A DNA stretch of 64,000 nt, from the NCBI RefSeq assembly GCF_900106955.1, contig NZ_FNNI01000008.1, forward strand, positions 1-64,000, in the 5' to 3' direction. The DNA comes from Aidingimonas halophila. Its GTDB lineage: Bacteria > Pseudomonadota > Gammaproteobacteria > Pseudomonadales > Halomonadaceae. Shown here in pieces: positions 56,166 through 63,861 of the stretch. Position 1 is the stretch's first letter, and every line of letters begins with the position of its first letter. The notes beneath the pieces were generated by a model, which saw only the letters and a program-made list of their open reading frames with translations, did no database searches and had not been told where the DNA came from. A program made the position numbers and the translations under genes.

Positions 56166-56178
56166 GTTATAACATAAC
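56166..56178. promoter_or_regulatory. Zur-box-like operator GTTAT-N3-ATAAC
   Basis: GTTATAACATAAC is a perfect 5-bp inverted repeat with a 3-base centre; this is the core of the gammaproteobacterial Zur box (GTTATANTATAAC). It is in an A+T-rich promoter ahead of the small ORF-znuC-znuB-znuA operon. Zinc-bound Zur would repress there. No zur gene is in the window. Confidence 0.75.
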
Positions 56179-56438
56179 AAAACTAGAGCGAGCAATCGCG
56201 TCTTGATAGCTTGGCGATCGGGGCATCATCCATGGAACTTCCAGCGGCAGATTATGTGCGATGCCTTCGCGCCCCCTTCGGTGCTGATCTCATCGGGAAC
56301 GAGCCCCGGTCAACGGCTGGGGAGCAGTACGCGTTTGACCCAGACCAAGATTGCTCGCTCTGACCATCTCGCAGGTTGAGTAGGGAAAGGTTTACATATA
56401 CTATAAAATAATAAAATTCATAAACCCTGGAGGTCAGC

Positions 56439-57506
56439 ATGATCGGAGAGCGATTGAAACGCGCCCGCGCCGCTGCTGGTTTATCGATGCTGGCTCTGGG
56501 ACAGCATGCCGGCGTCAGTGCCAATATGATCAAGAAGTACGAGCATGATGAAAACATGCCCGGCTCCAGTGTTTTGATAAAGCTGTCCAAGGCGCTTGGC
56601 GTTCGCACTGAGTATTTCTTCCGCCCGGTGCAGGTCGAGCTCGGTGAGGTGGAGTATCGCAAGCGCTCATCGATGCCGGCAGGTATTCTCAAGCGTGTCC
56701 ACGCAGATGTGTTGGACCAGGCGGAGCGTTGGCATGAGCTCGCAAACCTGTGGCCGAACTTCCCGGTAGCCGATTTTGTGTTACCAGATGGATTGCCAGA
56801 GCGGATTGACACCCTCGACGAGATAGAAGCCATCGCCGACGGCGTGCGGTCAAGCTGGCAGCTAGGTCAAAATCCTATCCCGGACCTCGTTGATGAACTC
56901 GAGGCCCGAGGTATCCTCGTCATCATGACGGATGTCGATGAACACACTAAGTTCGATGGTCTCCAAGCGCAGATTGCGGGACTGCCCGTTATCGTCGTCT
57001 CAACCAACTGGCCGGGAGATCGTCAGCGCTTCACTCTGGCACATGAACTAGGGCACCTACTGTTGCAGGGACGATTGGCGGCTACGCTGGATGAGGAGCA
57101 AGCCTGTAACCGATTTGCCGGCGCATTTTTGCTTCCTGGGGAGCCGATGCGCCTGCAGCTCGGCGAAACACGCCATCGTCTAGAGCCAAAGGAGCTCTAT
57201 CTGTTGAAGATGGAATATGGGCTGAGCATGAAAGCCTGTCTCTTCCGTGCCAAGGATCTTGGCATCATTTCGCCGGCGGTACATCGCGGCATGGTGATTC
57301 AGTTCTCGAAAAACCGCTGGAATAAGGTTGAACCAGGTCGTCCTTATCCGCCGGAAACCACCTTAACGTTCCAGCAACTCGTCTACCGAGCGCTCGGTGA
57401 AAGTATTATCGGAGAGTCCAAGGCGGCAGAGTTGATAGGAATGCCCCTGATGCAGTTCCATCAAGAGCGGAAGCTGGAGCAGCTGGATGCAGTTGCTGAT
57501 CAGTGA
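56439..57506 (+). CDS. HTH-ImmA/IrrE-type metallopeptidase regulator
   Basis: A 355-residue protein. Residues ~1-60 are an XRE HTH (MIGERLKRARAAAGLSMLAL, then GVSANMIKKYEHDENMP). Residues ~180-260 are the COG2856 peptidase domain with FTLAHELGHLLLQ near 200, the HExxH zinc site. The last ~60 residues form a helical tail. A good site (GGAGG) precedes the ATG and the promoter region 56390-56420 is very A+T-rich. Its end overlaps the PIN gene by 20 bases. Such proteins act as antitoxin/repressor or as stress-activated repressor-cleaving peptidases. Confidence 0.88.
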   Translation: MIGERLKRARAAAGLSMLALGQHAGVSANMIKKYEHDENMPGSSVLIKLSKALGVRTEYFFRPVQVELGEVEYRKRSSMPAGILKRVHADVLDQAERWHELANLWPNFPVADFVLPDGLPERIDTLDEIEAIADGVRSSWQLGQNPIPDLVDELEARGILVIMTDVDEHTKFDGLQAQIAGLPVIVVSTNWPGDRQRFTLAHELGHLLLQGRLAATLDEEQACNRFAGAFLLPGEPMRLQLGETRHRLEPKELYLLKMEYGLSMKACLFRAKDLGIISPAVHRGMVIQFSKNRWNKVEPGRPYPPETTLTFQQLVYRALGESIIGESKAAELIGMPLMQFHQERKLEQLDAVADQ

Positions 57507-57975
57507 CGCCAACATACTGATTGACTTGGAAGAGGGTAGGGTGCTGGAGAGGTTGTTCCAGCTTCCCTACCATTTCAGCGTCCCCGATGTTCTCTTTGCC
57601 GAAGAGTTGGAGAACCAGCATGGCTACCTGTTGGAGATGGGGTTATCGCAGCGCGAACTTAGCCCTCAGTCACTTCAATATGCTGCCGGATTGATTGCCC
57701 ATGCCACCGGTGTCAGCAGCAATGACTGTTTTGCACTGGCCCTCGCCAAGCAAGAACAGTGTCCACTACTTACCGGCGACCAGCGACTCCGAGGTGTAGC
57801 AGAGCAAGAAGGTGTAGTGGTGATGGGCACGATCTGGGTTATCAACCAACTGGTGCAACATCAGTACCTATCAATCAGAGACGCCAAGGATGCGTATGAA
57901 CGCATGCGCACCAACGGCAGACGTCTTCCCTGGGAGCTGGCATTCCGCAGTCTAGATGAATTGATGGGGCAGTAA
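57487..57975 (+). CDS. PIN-domain protein, putative toxin
   Basis: A 162-residue protein that starts inside the upstream gene (20-base overlap). The N-terminal LLISDANILIDLEEGRVLER holds the first acidic residues of a PIN nuclease; GVSSNDCFALALAKQEQCPL near residue 77 carries the Asn-Asp and central acid region, and LLTGDQRLR near 97 the third (Asp). The four acids expected for RNA cleavage are present. PIN proteins paired with an HTH-COG2856 partner form a predicted toxin-antitoxin class. The 3' end overlaps a decayed toxin-tip relic on the other strand. Confidence 0.85.
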   Translation: MQLLISDANILIDLEEGRVLERLFQLPYHFSVPDVLFAEELENQHGYLLEMGLSQRELSPQSLQYAAGLIAHATGVSSNDCFALALAKQEQCPLLTGDQRLRGVAEQEGVVVMGTIWVINQLVQHQYLSIRDAKDAYERMRTNGRRLPWELAFRSLDELMGQ

Positions 57976-58095
57976 GTCACACCATGGTTCGCCTGCTTTC
58001 TCACTACCTGTTTGTCCACCAATAACTCCACCTGGTACAGCAATCACTCCACAAGTGAGCCTTCCTCTCGGAACTAGCGAAAAAACCAAGTTCAC
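57952..58095 (-). pseudogene. Third, decayed copy of the PAAR-effector toxin tip
   Basis: The minus-strand frame reads LVFSLVPRGRLTCGVIAVPG, then GVIGGQTGSEKAGE before a stop at 57952. Aligned with the intact effector tip (SFDFRGRLTCGVAVAGAGSY) and the orphan copy, RGRLTCGV, the glycine pattern and the G-E end coincide. Only the last ~45 codons remain; upstream similarity breaks off. No immunity gene follows: its place is taken by the PIN gene, which overlaps it. It marks an older round of tip replacement. Confidence 0.6.
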
Positions 58096-58226
58096 TCGTC
58101 CGGATCCTGGGGTTCCCAAAGAACCGTGCCGACTACACTGATCATCCGGCAAATAATCAATTCTTTGATCTATACTGTATATTGTTCGCTTCATAATTTC
58201 TTTGAGACAGTTTTTTTACCAACAGT

Positions 58227-58610
58227 TCAGATTTTTTCAACCAACATCTTGAGGTAGATGACTATAGCACTAGACACTCCTAAAGATATCCAGCTTGTAT
58301 ATACCCAAACCAATATCAACTTCACTTTTCTAGGTGCCTCATCAATAAGGTGTTCCTTGTCTTTAATATAAAATCGCTTTACAAGTTGGTTTCGTTTGAA
58401 TAATATCGCCATCCCATAATAGGTCATTCTGGAAAGCGAAAAAGGCAAGCCCTTAAAGTATTTCTTCTCGGGAGCAGACCACTCGCCAAAATAGTAGTCA
58501 GCTTCGTCGATTTTGAACAAAGCAATAATACAGGCGGCAATGAGCAATAATAAACCCAGCCCTCCCAGGAAAGTTCCTATCCAGCCTAGGGTAGATTCAA
58601 CTATTGCCAT
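58227..58610 (-). CDS. Membrane immunity-like protein, second copy
   Basis: A 127-residue membrane protein with one helix at residues ~8-32 and another near 98-122. ATG 58610 is supported by alignment with the homologue at 58998-59393 and overlaps the orphan toxin tip by 14 bases. The shared block ALFKIDEADYYFG, then LPFSLSRMTYYGMAILF, is 60% or so identical by eye with its neighbour. It probably protects against the second tip variant. Composition is strongly A+T-rich. Confidence 0.72.
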   Translation of the reverse strand: MAIVESTLGWIGTFLGGLGLLLLIAACIIALFKIDEADYYFGEWSAPEKKYFKGLPFSLSRMTYYGMAILFKRNQLVKRFYIKDKEHLIDEAPRKVKLILVWVYTSWISLGVSSAIVIYLKMLVEKI

Positions 58611-58905
58611 CACTCCCCCAAGATTCGAATATAAACTCCCCGGCGGCTTCACCTGCCGGTTCCAATGATTTAGCGCCTCCGTATGTACCTACGCTTGTGG
58701 AAATAACACCACACACAATCCTGCCGGAGGGGGTCATGCTGATGACCATACACATTTCACTACCAGCGGCCGCTCCAATAGCTGCACCGAATGTACGCCC
58801 CGCCAGCTTCCCGTATTCGATATACTTAATTTGCCGGCATTCCTGCTCACGACCTTGGGTGCAGGCGTCAGTAATATTCTCCCGAGTCGCTATTGCGTCC
58901 CACCA
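58597..58905 (-). pseudogene. Orphan second toxin tip of the PAAR effector
   Basis: A 102-codon frame with no start codon, opened by a stop at 58908-58906. It reads TDACTQGREQECRQIKYIEY, GKLAGRTFGAAIGAAAGSEM, GRIVCGVISTSVGTYGGAKS and ends normally at 58597. This matches the intact effector C-terminus (NACTQDREQECQRIQYIEYG, GKLAGRVAGGALG) over its whole length. It lacks the PAAR domain, promoter and start, so it is silent unless recombined onto a full effector. Its immunity-like gene follows with a 14-base overlap. Confidence 0.78.
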
Positions 58906-58997
58906 TTAATTAAGTGCCCTTTAGGAATCAAGATATTTACTTAATATTCAAACCAGCTGATTGTTATCATAATAACCTTAGCATTCACTTAGAGTGA

Positions 58998-59393
58998 TTA
59001 TAGCATCTTGATTACAATGCGAAGCGATATAAAAAAAGATGCGGACAATAAACATATAAAGCAATTGGCGTATAGGTAGACCAACAGCCTTCTCAGCCTC
59101 AAAGGTGAATCATGAATCAACTTTCTATCAGCGTGGGAAAACATTTTTTTTGCGATTCTTGTTTCCCAAAAAAGGATAGCCAATCCATATACCCCCATCC
59201 TGCTAAAAGAGAATGGTAGGCCCTTGAGATGAAGCTGTTCAGGTGAGGCCAGTTGTCCAAAATAATCATCAGCCTCATCGATTTTAAATAATGACACGAG
59301 GCAAGCTATCACCAACAGAAAAAAACCAATTACACCGAGTAGAGAACCTGTCCACCCAAGCACGTTGGTAACCTGATCTATTATATCATTCAT
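58998..59393 (-). CDS. Membrane immunity-like protein paired with the PAAR effector
   Basis: A 131-residue protein with helices at residues ~12-34 and ~103-126. Its ATG overlaps the effector stop by 8 bases. The segment SLFKIDEADDYFG then LPFSFSRMGVYGLAILF is shared with the second copy at 58227. Small, A+T-rich membrane proteins directly behind a membrane-acting toxin are normally its immunity protein, so this is the likely guard against self or sibling intoxication. It is not a named family as far as I can tell. Confidence 0.75.
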   Translation of the reverse strand: MNDIIDQVTNVLGWTGSLLGVIGFFLLVIACLVSLFKIDEADDYFGQLASPEQLHLKGLPFSFSRMGVYGLAILFWETRIAKKMFSHADRKLIHDSPLRLRRLLVYLYANCFICLLSASFFISLRIVIKML

Positions 59394-60867
59394 GATATGC
59401 CACTTCGTATATATAATTACCTACTTCTCCACCAATAAGTTCTAAAGCTTTTGCCCCACCATAGGAACCTGCACCAGCAACGGCTACACCACATGTCAAC
59501 CTACCTCGAAAATCAAAGCTGACGATAAAGCACACTCCACGACTGACCGCGACACCACTACCCAAAGCACCACCTGCCACCCGCCCCGCCAGCTTCCCAT
59601 ATTCGATATATTGGATACGCTGGCATTCCTGCTCACGATCCTGGGTACAGGCATTGGCGATTGTTTCTTGAGTCGCTTTTATATCCAATCCGACGCCAAC
59701 GGCACTTCCGATACTGCTTAGCTTGGAGGCCAATCCGACACGAACTACCGCCTCGGACACGGTGGGAATCTCGAATTTCTGGAAACCTTCCGTCGCCGTT
59801 CGTAAGTGGTGAACGGTTTGACGGGCTTCGACACCGATCTTCTGCTTCAACGCTTCGCCGGTGGCGGGGAGATTCAGTGGACGGCGTAGCCAGCTCGGCA
59901 CGGCGGCATCGATGCGCTGAAAGGCGGCCTGGCGAAGGCTGTGGAACTCCTCTCGCGACTGGCGAACCGCCGGATCCAGCGTGCGTTGGTACAGGTCAGC
60001 CAAATCGTCGAGTTCGCTACGTACCCGGTTGAACAGGTTCTGTCCCGCCGACGAGATCAGCCCGACGGCGGTCGATGCCGATGACAGCGAGGCATCGGAC
60101 GAGGTGCTCTCGGACTCCCTGGTCAGCGCGATATCCTCGAACGCGCCCCAATGATCGACCATCGCTTGCGCCTGCGGCGGTTCCAGACGCTGAACCGTGT
60201 CCTGCACCTTGCGCGCCTCATCCATCAGTCGGGCTTCGTCGGCCTGACACTGCTGGTTGTCGGGATCGCTGAGCACGACCATCGAGCCCGGCAGCACGAC
60301 ATCGCCCAGATGGCCGTTGAGGCGCTCGAACATGGCGTCCACATCGGGAGTGGCTGCGGGCAGGAGATCACGCTTGAGTTCGGCTCGGGACGTCAGCTTG
60401 CGGACGATGACGAAGCCGGGATCCACCCCCTCCTTGTCACGGCTGACTTCGTGATCGTCAGCATCGTCACGGGGGCCGTTCGATTCACTCGCCGAATCAG
60501 GATTCCGGGGCGCCGTCTCGTGCTTGCCGGACGACGCCTGTTCCGAGGGAGTGGCACCGGTACTCGCCGCCGCGCCCTGCCCACCCAGGTCGAAGCGACC
60601 CACCTGCGACGGACTCCCCGTCTTGACGGAAGAACTCGCCTCGACGACACCGCCACAGGAGGTGGCGCTGCCACGCATGGCGGCCGGGGCGCCCTCGACG
60701 CTGTACCAGTCCAGGCCGGTGGTGATGGTGGCACCACAGGAGCTCTTGTCGCCGACCCGAGCGGCCGGCACGCCATCCACGAAGACGCTCGAGGCGCCGG
60801 TCACGATACGGTGGGGGCCGCCCGTGCAGGAACAGTTCACACGATCGCCGAGCTTTGCTTGATCCAT
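59386..60867 (-). CDS. T6SS PAAR-domain effector with glycine-rich toxin tip
   Basis: A 493-residue protein. ATG 60867 (GAGATCAGGG upstream) gives MDQAKLGDRVNCSCTGG. Residues ~1-85 are a PAAR domain (VFVDGVPAARVGDKSSC) with several Cys/His for the spike-tip zinc. Then a low-complexity linker rich in Ser, Thr, Asp (~85-150), a helical middle (~170-380), and a tip (~385-493) with KLAGRVAGGALGSGVAVSRG and a second Gly/Ala-rich hydrophobic stretch, RGRLTCGVAVAGAGSYGGAK. Glycine-zipper helices with a membrane immunity partner suggest membrane permeabilisation, as in Tse4-like effectors. The tip composition differs from the PAAR end. Confidence 0.85.
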   Translation of the reverse strand: MDQAKLGDRVNCSCTGGPHRIVTGASSVFVDGVPAARVGDKSSCGATITTGLDWYSVEGAPAAMRGSATSCGGVVEASSSVKTGSPSQVGRFDLGGQGAAASTGATPSEQASSGKHETAPRNPDSASESNGPRDDADDHEVSRDKEGVDPGFVIVRKLTSRAELKRDLLPAATPDVDAMFERLNGHLGDVVLPGSMVVLSDPDNQQCQADEARLMDEARKVQDTVQRLEPPQAQAMVDHWGAFEDIALTRESESTSSDASLSSASTAVGLISSAGQNLFNRVRSELDDLADLYQRTLDPAVRQSREEFHSLRQAAFQRIDAAVPSWLRRPLNLPATGEALKQKIGVEARQTVHHLRTATEGFQKFEIPTVSEAVVRVGLASKLSSIGSAVGVGLDIKATQETIANACTQDREQECQRIQYIEYGKLAGRVAGGALGSGVAVSRGVCFIVSFDFRGRLTCGVAVAGAGSYGGAKALELIGGEVGNYIYEVAYHE

Positions 60868-61013
60868 CCCTGATCTCTTTCCGTTGTCCACGACGATGTC
60901 AGCCTACGGATCGACGCGTCCGGGAGCTAGAGGCAAGAGGCCAGTGTCATGGATGTCTTACATGACGTGTCGGTGATGTCTTATGCGGACAGCGGATTGT
61001 CATTGAGGAGCGA

Positions 61014-61703
61014 TCAGTAACGCAGGTGCACGCCCAATTGATCCGGCCCCATGACCCAGGCGTACTCGTAGTCGATCTGCATGTCGCCGAACGACAGTTC
61101 CGCCGGCTGGAAGCGGTTGATTGCATGGCCGGCCTGGCCGGGTTGGCTCCATAACTGAAGCTCGCTGACCAGCATGCCGGTGGCGAAGCTGATGGCGCCG
61201 TCATCCGGCCGGTCGTCGCCCACGCCGATCACCAGGCCGCCGACGGTGTTCACCGCCAGGGAACCCAGGCGGGCGCGCCAACCACGGCGGCGGCGCTCTT
61301 CCTCGGCGGTTTCTTGAATCACGTCGCGGGCGCGGGCCAGCCGATCGTCAGGGTCCTGGCCGCTGATTTGCTCCAGCTTACGGCGGGCCTCGGGATGGGG
61401 CTGTCGATCGAGCAACATGCCGCCCAGCGCCAGGGCCGATTTGACTGCGCCGACGCGTGCATCGAAGCGATCGTCGCTGCTGTTGCCTTCACTGGATTGC
61501 CAGGCATTGTAGGCCAGGCTGCCGGCGTAGAACGTCGTCCAGCCGGTCTGCCAGTAGTCGGCATGGCGCTCGCCCCGTTCCAGCGCATCCTGATAGGCAT
61601 GCCACTCCTGCTCGGCGGACTGCGCCATGGCGAGCGGAGACGACACCAACAGCAAACTGACGACAAAGGTGAGCCATAGGGCGCGAGAAGTAGGCATGGG
61701 CAT
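61014..61703 (-). CDS. Exported hypothetical protein
   Basis: A 229-residue protein (ATG 61703 or 61697). Residues ~3-28 are a signal peptide ending AMAQS. The mature part begins EQEWHAYQDALERGERHADY, helix-rich; a middle basic segment EEERRRRGWRARLG is followed by LAVNTVGGLVIGVGDDR, a glycine-rich strand pair, and a C-terminal beta-rich end YEYAWVMGPDQLGVHLRY. It could be a periplasmic or outer-membrane-associated protein. No family recognised. Isolated between the effector and glycerophosphodiesterase genes. Confidence 0.72.
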   Translation of the reverse strand: MPMPTSRALWLTFVVSLLLVSSPLAMAQSAEQEWHAYQDALERGERHADYWQTGWTTFYAGSLAYNAWQSSEGNSSDDRFDARVGAVKSALALGGMLLDRQPHPEARRKLEQISGQDPDDRLARARDVIQETAEEERRRRGWRARLGSLAVNTVGGLVIGVGDDRPDDGAISFATGMLVSELQLWSQPGQAGHAINRFQPAELSFGDMQIDYEYAWVMGPDQLGVHLRY

Positions 61704-61816
61704 ATTTCCGTCGGCGTTGAGCGATCCGCCCAAAAGATAGCACTTGCACACGAATTCGCCCATCAGTTGCCCGGACGCGGACCCGACCGGCCCGCGCCAT
61801 CATGTGGAAGTGAGTG

Positions 61817-62770
61817 TTATTCGACCAGCGCGTTCAAACGATCCGGGAAGTTGGTGAAGATGCCATCGACGCCCCAATCGAGCAGCCGCTGCATCCCTTC
61901 TTCCTCATTGATGGTATAGACATGCACCAGCAGGTCGTTGGCCTGGGCCTGTTCGACGAAATCGGCATCGATCACCTGCAACTCTTCCTCGCCGTAGGTC
62001 AAGTTCGTGCCGACACCGACGGCATACTCGCGGATCGCCTGGAAGTCCTCGTCGGTGGTCTCCTCCGGTCCCGGTGTGACGCCGGTCCATTCGACCAGCT
62101 CGTCATCGCCTTCCTCTTCGGGGTAGTACCATACCAACTGTACCAGTGGGATATCGGCATTCAGTTCATGAACCGTTTTCAGGCTCTCGTCGCTGAACGA
62201 CTGGATGATCACTGAACCGGACTCCACCAGGCCGTGATCTTCCAACGCCTCGACCAACGATTCCTCGAGGTCCGAATACAGTTCGGGCGACTTGATTTCC
62301 AGATAATAGCGCTCGTCGGTGCCGAATCGCTCGATGACCTCGTCGAGCGTCAGAATCTCGTTCCCAGCGTACTCGTCGTCGGCGTAGTCCGGGAACTCGT
62401 CGTTGAACCAGGACCCGGCATCCAGGGCCTTGAGCTCTTCCAGGGTGTAATCCTTCAGGTCCCCCTCGCCATCGGTGGTGCGATCGATGGTCTCGTCGTG
62501 GAACACCACCAGTTCGCCATCGGCGGTCATCTGGACATCCATCTCCAGGTAGTCCGCCTCCATCTCCACAGCCTGCTCGAACGCCGGCCAGGTCGCCTCG
62601 GGCGCGTGGCCGCTGGCGCCCCGGTGCGCGATCACCTGAAACGACTGCAGGTCATCGAGATGCTGCTGAATCGGACCGGCGTCGGCCGCGACCGGCCCGG
62701 GCAGAGCTATGCTGCCCAATGCCGTCATGGTAGCCAGCCCCAGTGTCCTTTGGCGATGTGATACAGACAT
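61817..62770 (-). CDS. Exported glycerophosphodiester phosphodiesterase
   Basis: A 317-residue enzyme with a signal peptide ending PVAADA and a good ribosome binding site (AAGGAGG). The GDPD core has VIAHRGASGHAPEATWPAFE near residue 46 (catalytic His, Glu) and LEMDVQMTADGELVVFHDET near 75 (Glu-Asp metal site, second His), then YYLEIKSPE near 158 and the C-terminal WGVDGIFTNFPD. It cleaves glycerophosphodiesters to glycerol-3-phosphate and alcohols. It is very acidic (many Asp/Glu), as expected for a halophile's exported enzyme. Similar to periplasmic GlpQ but no glpT is adjacent. Confidence 0.92.
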   Translation of the reverse strand: MSVSHRQRTLGLATMTALGSIALPGPVAADAGPIQQHLDDLQSFQVIAHRGASGHAPEATWPAFEQAVEMEADYLEMDVQMTADGELVVFHDETIDRTTDGEGDLKDYTLEELKALDAGSWFNDEFPDYADDEYAGNEILTLDEVIERFGTDERYYLEIKSPELYSDLEESLVEALEDHGLVESGSVIIQSFSDESLKTVHELNADIPLVQLVWYYPEEEGDDELVEWTGVTPGPEETTDEDFQAIREYAVGVGTNLTYGEEELQVIDADFVEQAQANDLLVHVYTINEEEGMQRLLDWGVDGIFTNFPDRLNALVE

Positions 62771-62849
62771 AACGACCTCCTTTTTATTGAATGGTTATAT
62801 AACAACCTACGTGGAACAAGGAGGGGAAGCAAATGGGGGAGTTGATGGA

Positions 62850-63716
62850 CTACCAATGGATCCACTCAGAGAGCTCGGCACGGTTGGCGATCTCGATCTG
62901 TTGCGCGCGCGGCTCGGGTTCTGAATGGTTCGGGTTCACGCCTATCGTCAGCAGGGCATAAAGGACCAGCGGGCCTCGGCAGTTCAGCACCAGACGACCG
63001 GCTTCCATGCCGTAATCGGCTTCGATGAGTCGTCGTTCGGCTTCAGGCAAGCGTTGGTCAGGGATCAAACAGACATCGACATAGGTTTGCCAATCCTGGT
63101 CATGAGTTTGATCGTGCGTTCCTAACATCGCACCACAGGCTTCGGGAATGTCACGAAAGCGGCTCAGTACGAAATCCCGGTAATCCTGATGTTTTTCGCA
63201 AAAGGCGCGAACATGCCAGCGCCCGGCGGCAAACACCAAGGTGTGAGGCACAATGATACGGTCTTCCCCTTCGGGAGCCCGAAACGAGGCGTAATTCACT
63301 TCCAACCGCTCGTTTTGCCTGGCTGCCTTGACCAGGGCGCGAACCACGGCCGGTGATAACTGGCGACTGGGTAACGGCAGCGATTCGGTGTTGGCGACGC
63401 CGATTCCCAATCCGGCAAACGGAGAGTCGAGTTGTGTATTGGACCCCAGGAAATGTAAATACTCTTCCACTTTGCCCAGCGTATAACAGGGTTGAAAAGT
63501 ATCCTGTGGAATAAAGCCTTTCCGTGAATTGTCGTATATCAGGTTAGCGGGCGCTTGCTTACGATATTGGCGAATCATCTTCTGGGCCTGCTGTCGCCCT
63601 ATATCAAAGGCAGTCCCCAGTTGTGATGCCGTGATACGTCCTTCCCATAACGCCAGAATTTCTATCAGCCGATAACGTGCCAGTATGTCCCATGGCAACG
63701 ACGTTGTTTCCGTCAT
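62850..63716 (-). CDS. WYL-domain transcriptional regulator (BrxR/CapW-like), divergent from cas3
   Basis: A 288-residue regulator. The N-terminal winged helix includes RYRLIEILALWEGRITASQL and FDIGRQQAQKMIRQYRK, the layout of BrxR/CapW-type defence regulators. Residues ~125-200 are the WYL domain (ERLEVNYASFRAP; HTLVFAAGRWHVRAFCEKHQ), and a C-terminal extension follows. Such proteins repress CBASS, BREX and other anti-phage loci and are thought to sense nucleic-acid signals. The only divergent gene is cas3, 145 bases away, so control of this CRISPR-Cas locus is a reasonable inference. Confidence 0.85.
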   Translation of the reverse strand: MTETTSLPWDILARYRLIEILALWEGRITASQLGTAFDIGRQQAQKMIRQYRKQAPANLIYDNSRKGFIPQDTFQPCYTLGKVEEYLHFLGSNTQLDSPFAGLGIGVANTESLPLPSRQLSPAVVRALVKAARQNERLEVNYASFRAPEGEDRIIVPHTLVFAAGRWHVRAFCEKHQDYRDFVLSRFRDIPEACGAMLGTHDQTHDQDWQTYVDVCLIPDQRLPEAERRLIEADYGMEAGRLVLNCRGPLVLYALLTIGVNPNHSEPEPRAQQIEIANRAELSEWIHW

Positions 63717-63861
63717 ATATGATTCCCCGCCGTACCTGAATTATTCACTCTCGGGCCCATGAACCGGGCTGAAAACTGTGCTGGTTCGATATACATCGTT
63801 GGCAGGATACAACACAGAGTGCTTATATGTTTCTAATCAATAATAACCGCAGGGAAGTGAA
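63717..63861. promoter_or_regulatory. Divergent control region of the WYL regulator and cas3
   Basis: 145 bases hold both promoters. TTGGCA at 63799-63804 and TTATAT at 63823-63828 (18-base spacing) are a possible sigma-70 promoter toward cas3. CACTCT (63746-63751) and its reverse complement AGAGTG (63816-63821) flank the centre as half-sites of a possible operator; the second overlaps the -35/-10 spacer, so occupancy would repress cas3. Confidence 0.45.

Noticed and set aside
56232-56363. 43-codon plus-strand frame between the Zur box and the HTH-peptidase gene
   Set aside because: No ribosome binding site, no hydrophobic or conserved pattern; could be debris but not supportable as a gene.
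58604-58909. 101-codon plus-strand frame
   Set aside because: Antisense to the orphan toxin tip, whose similarity to the intact effector is clear.
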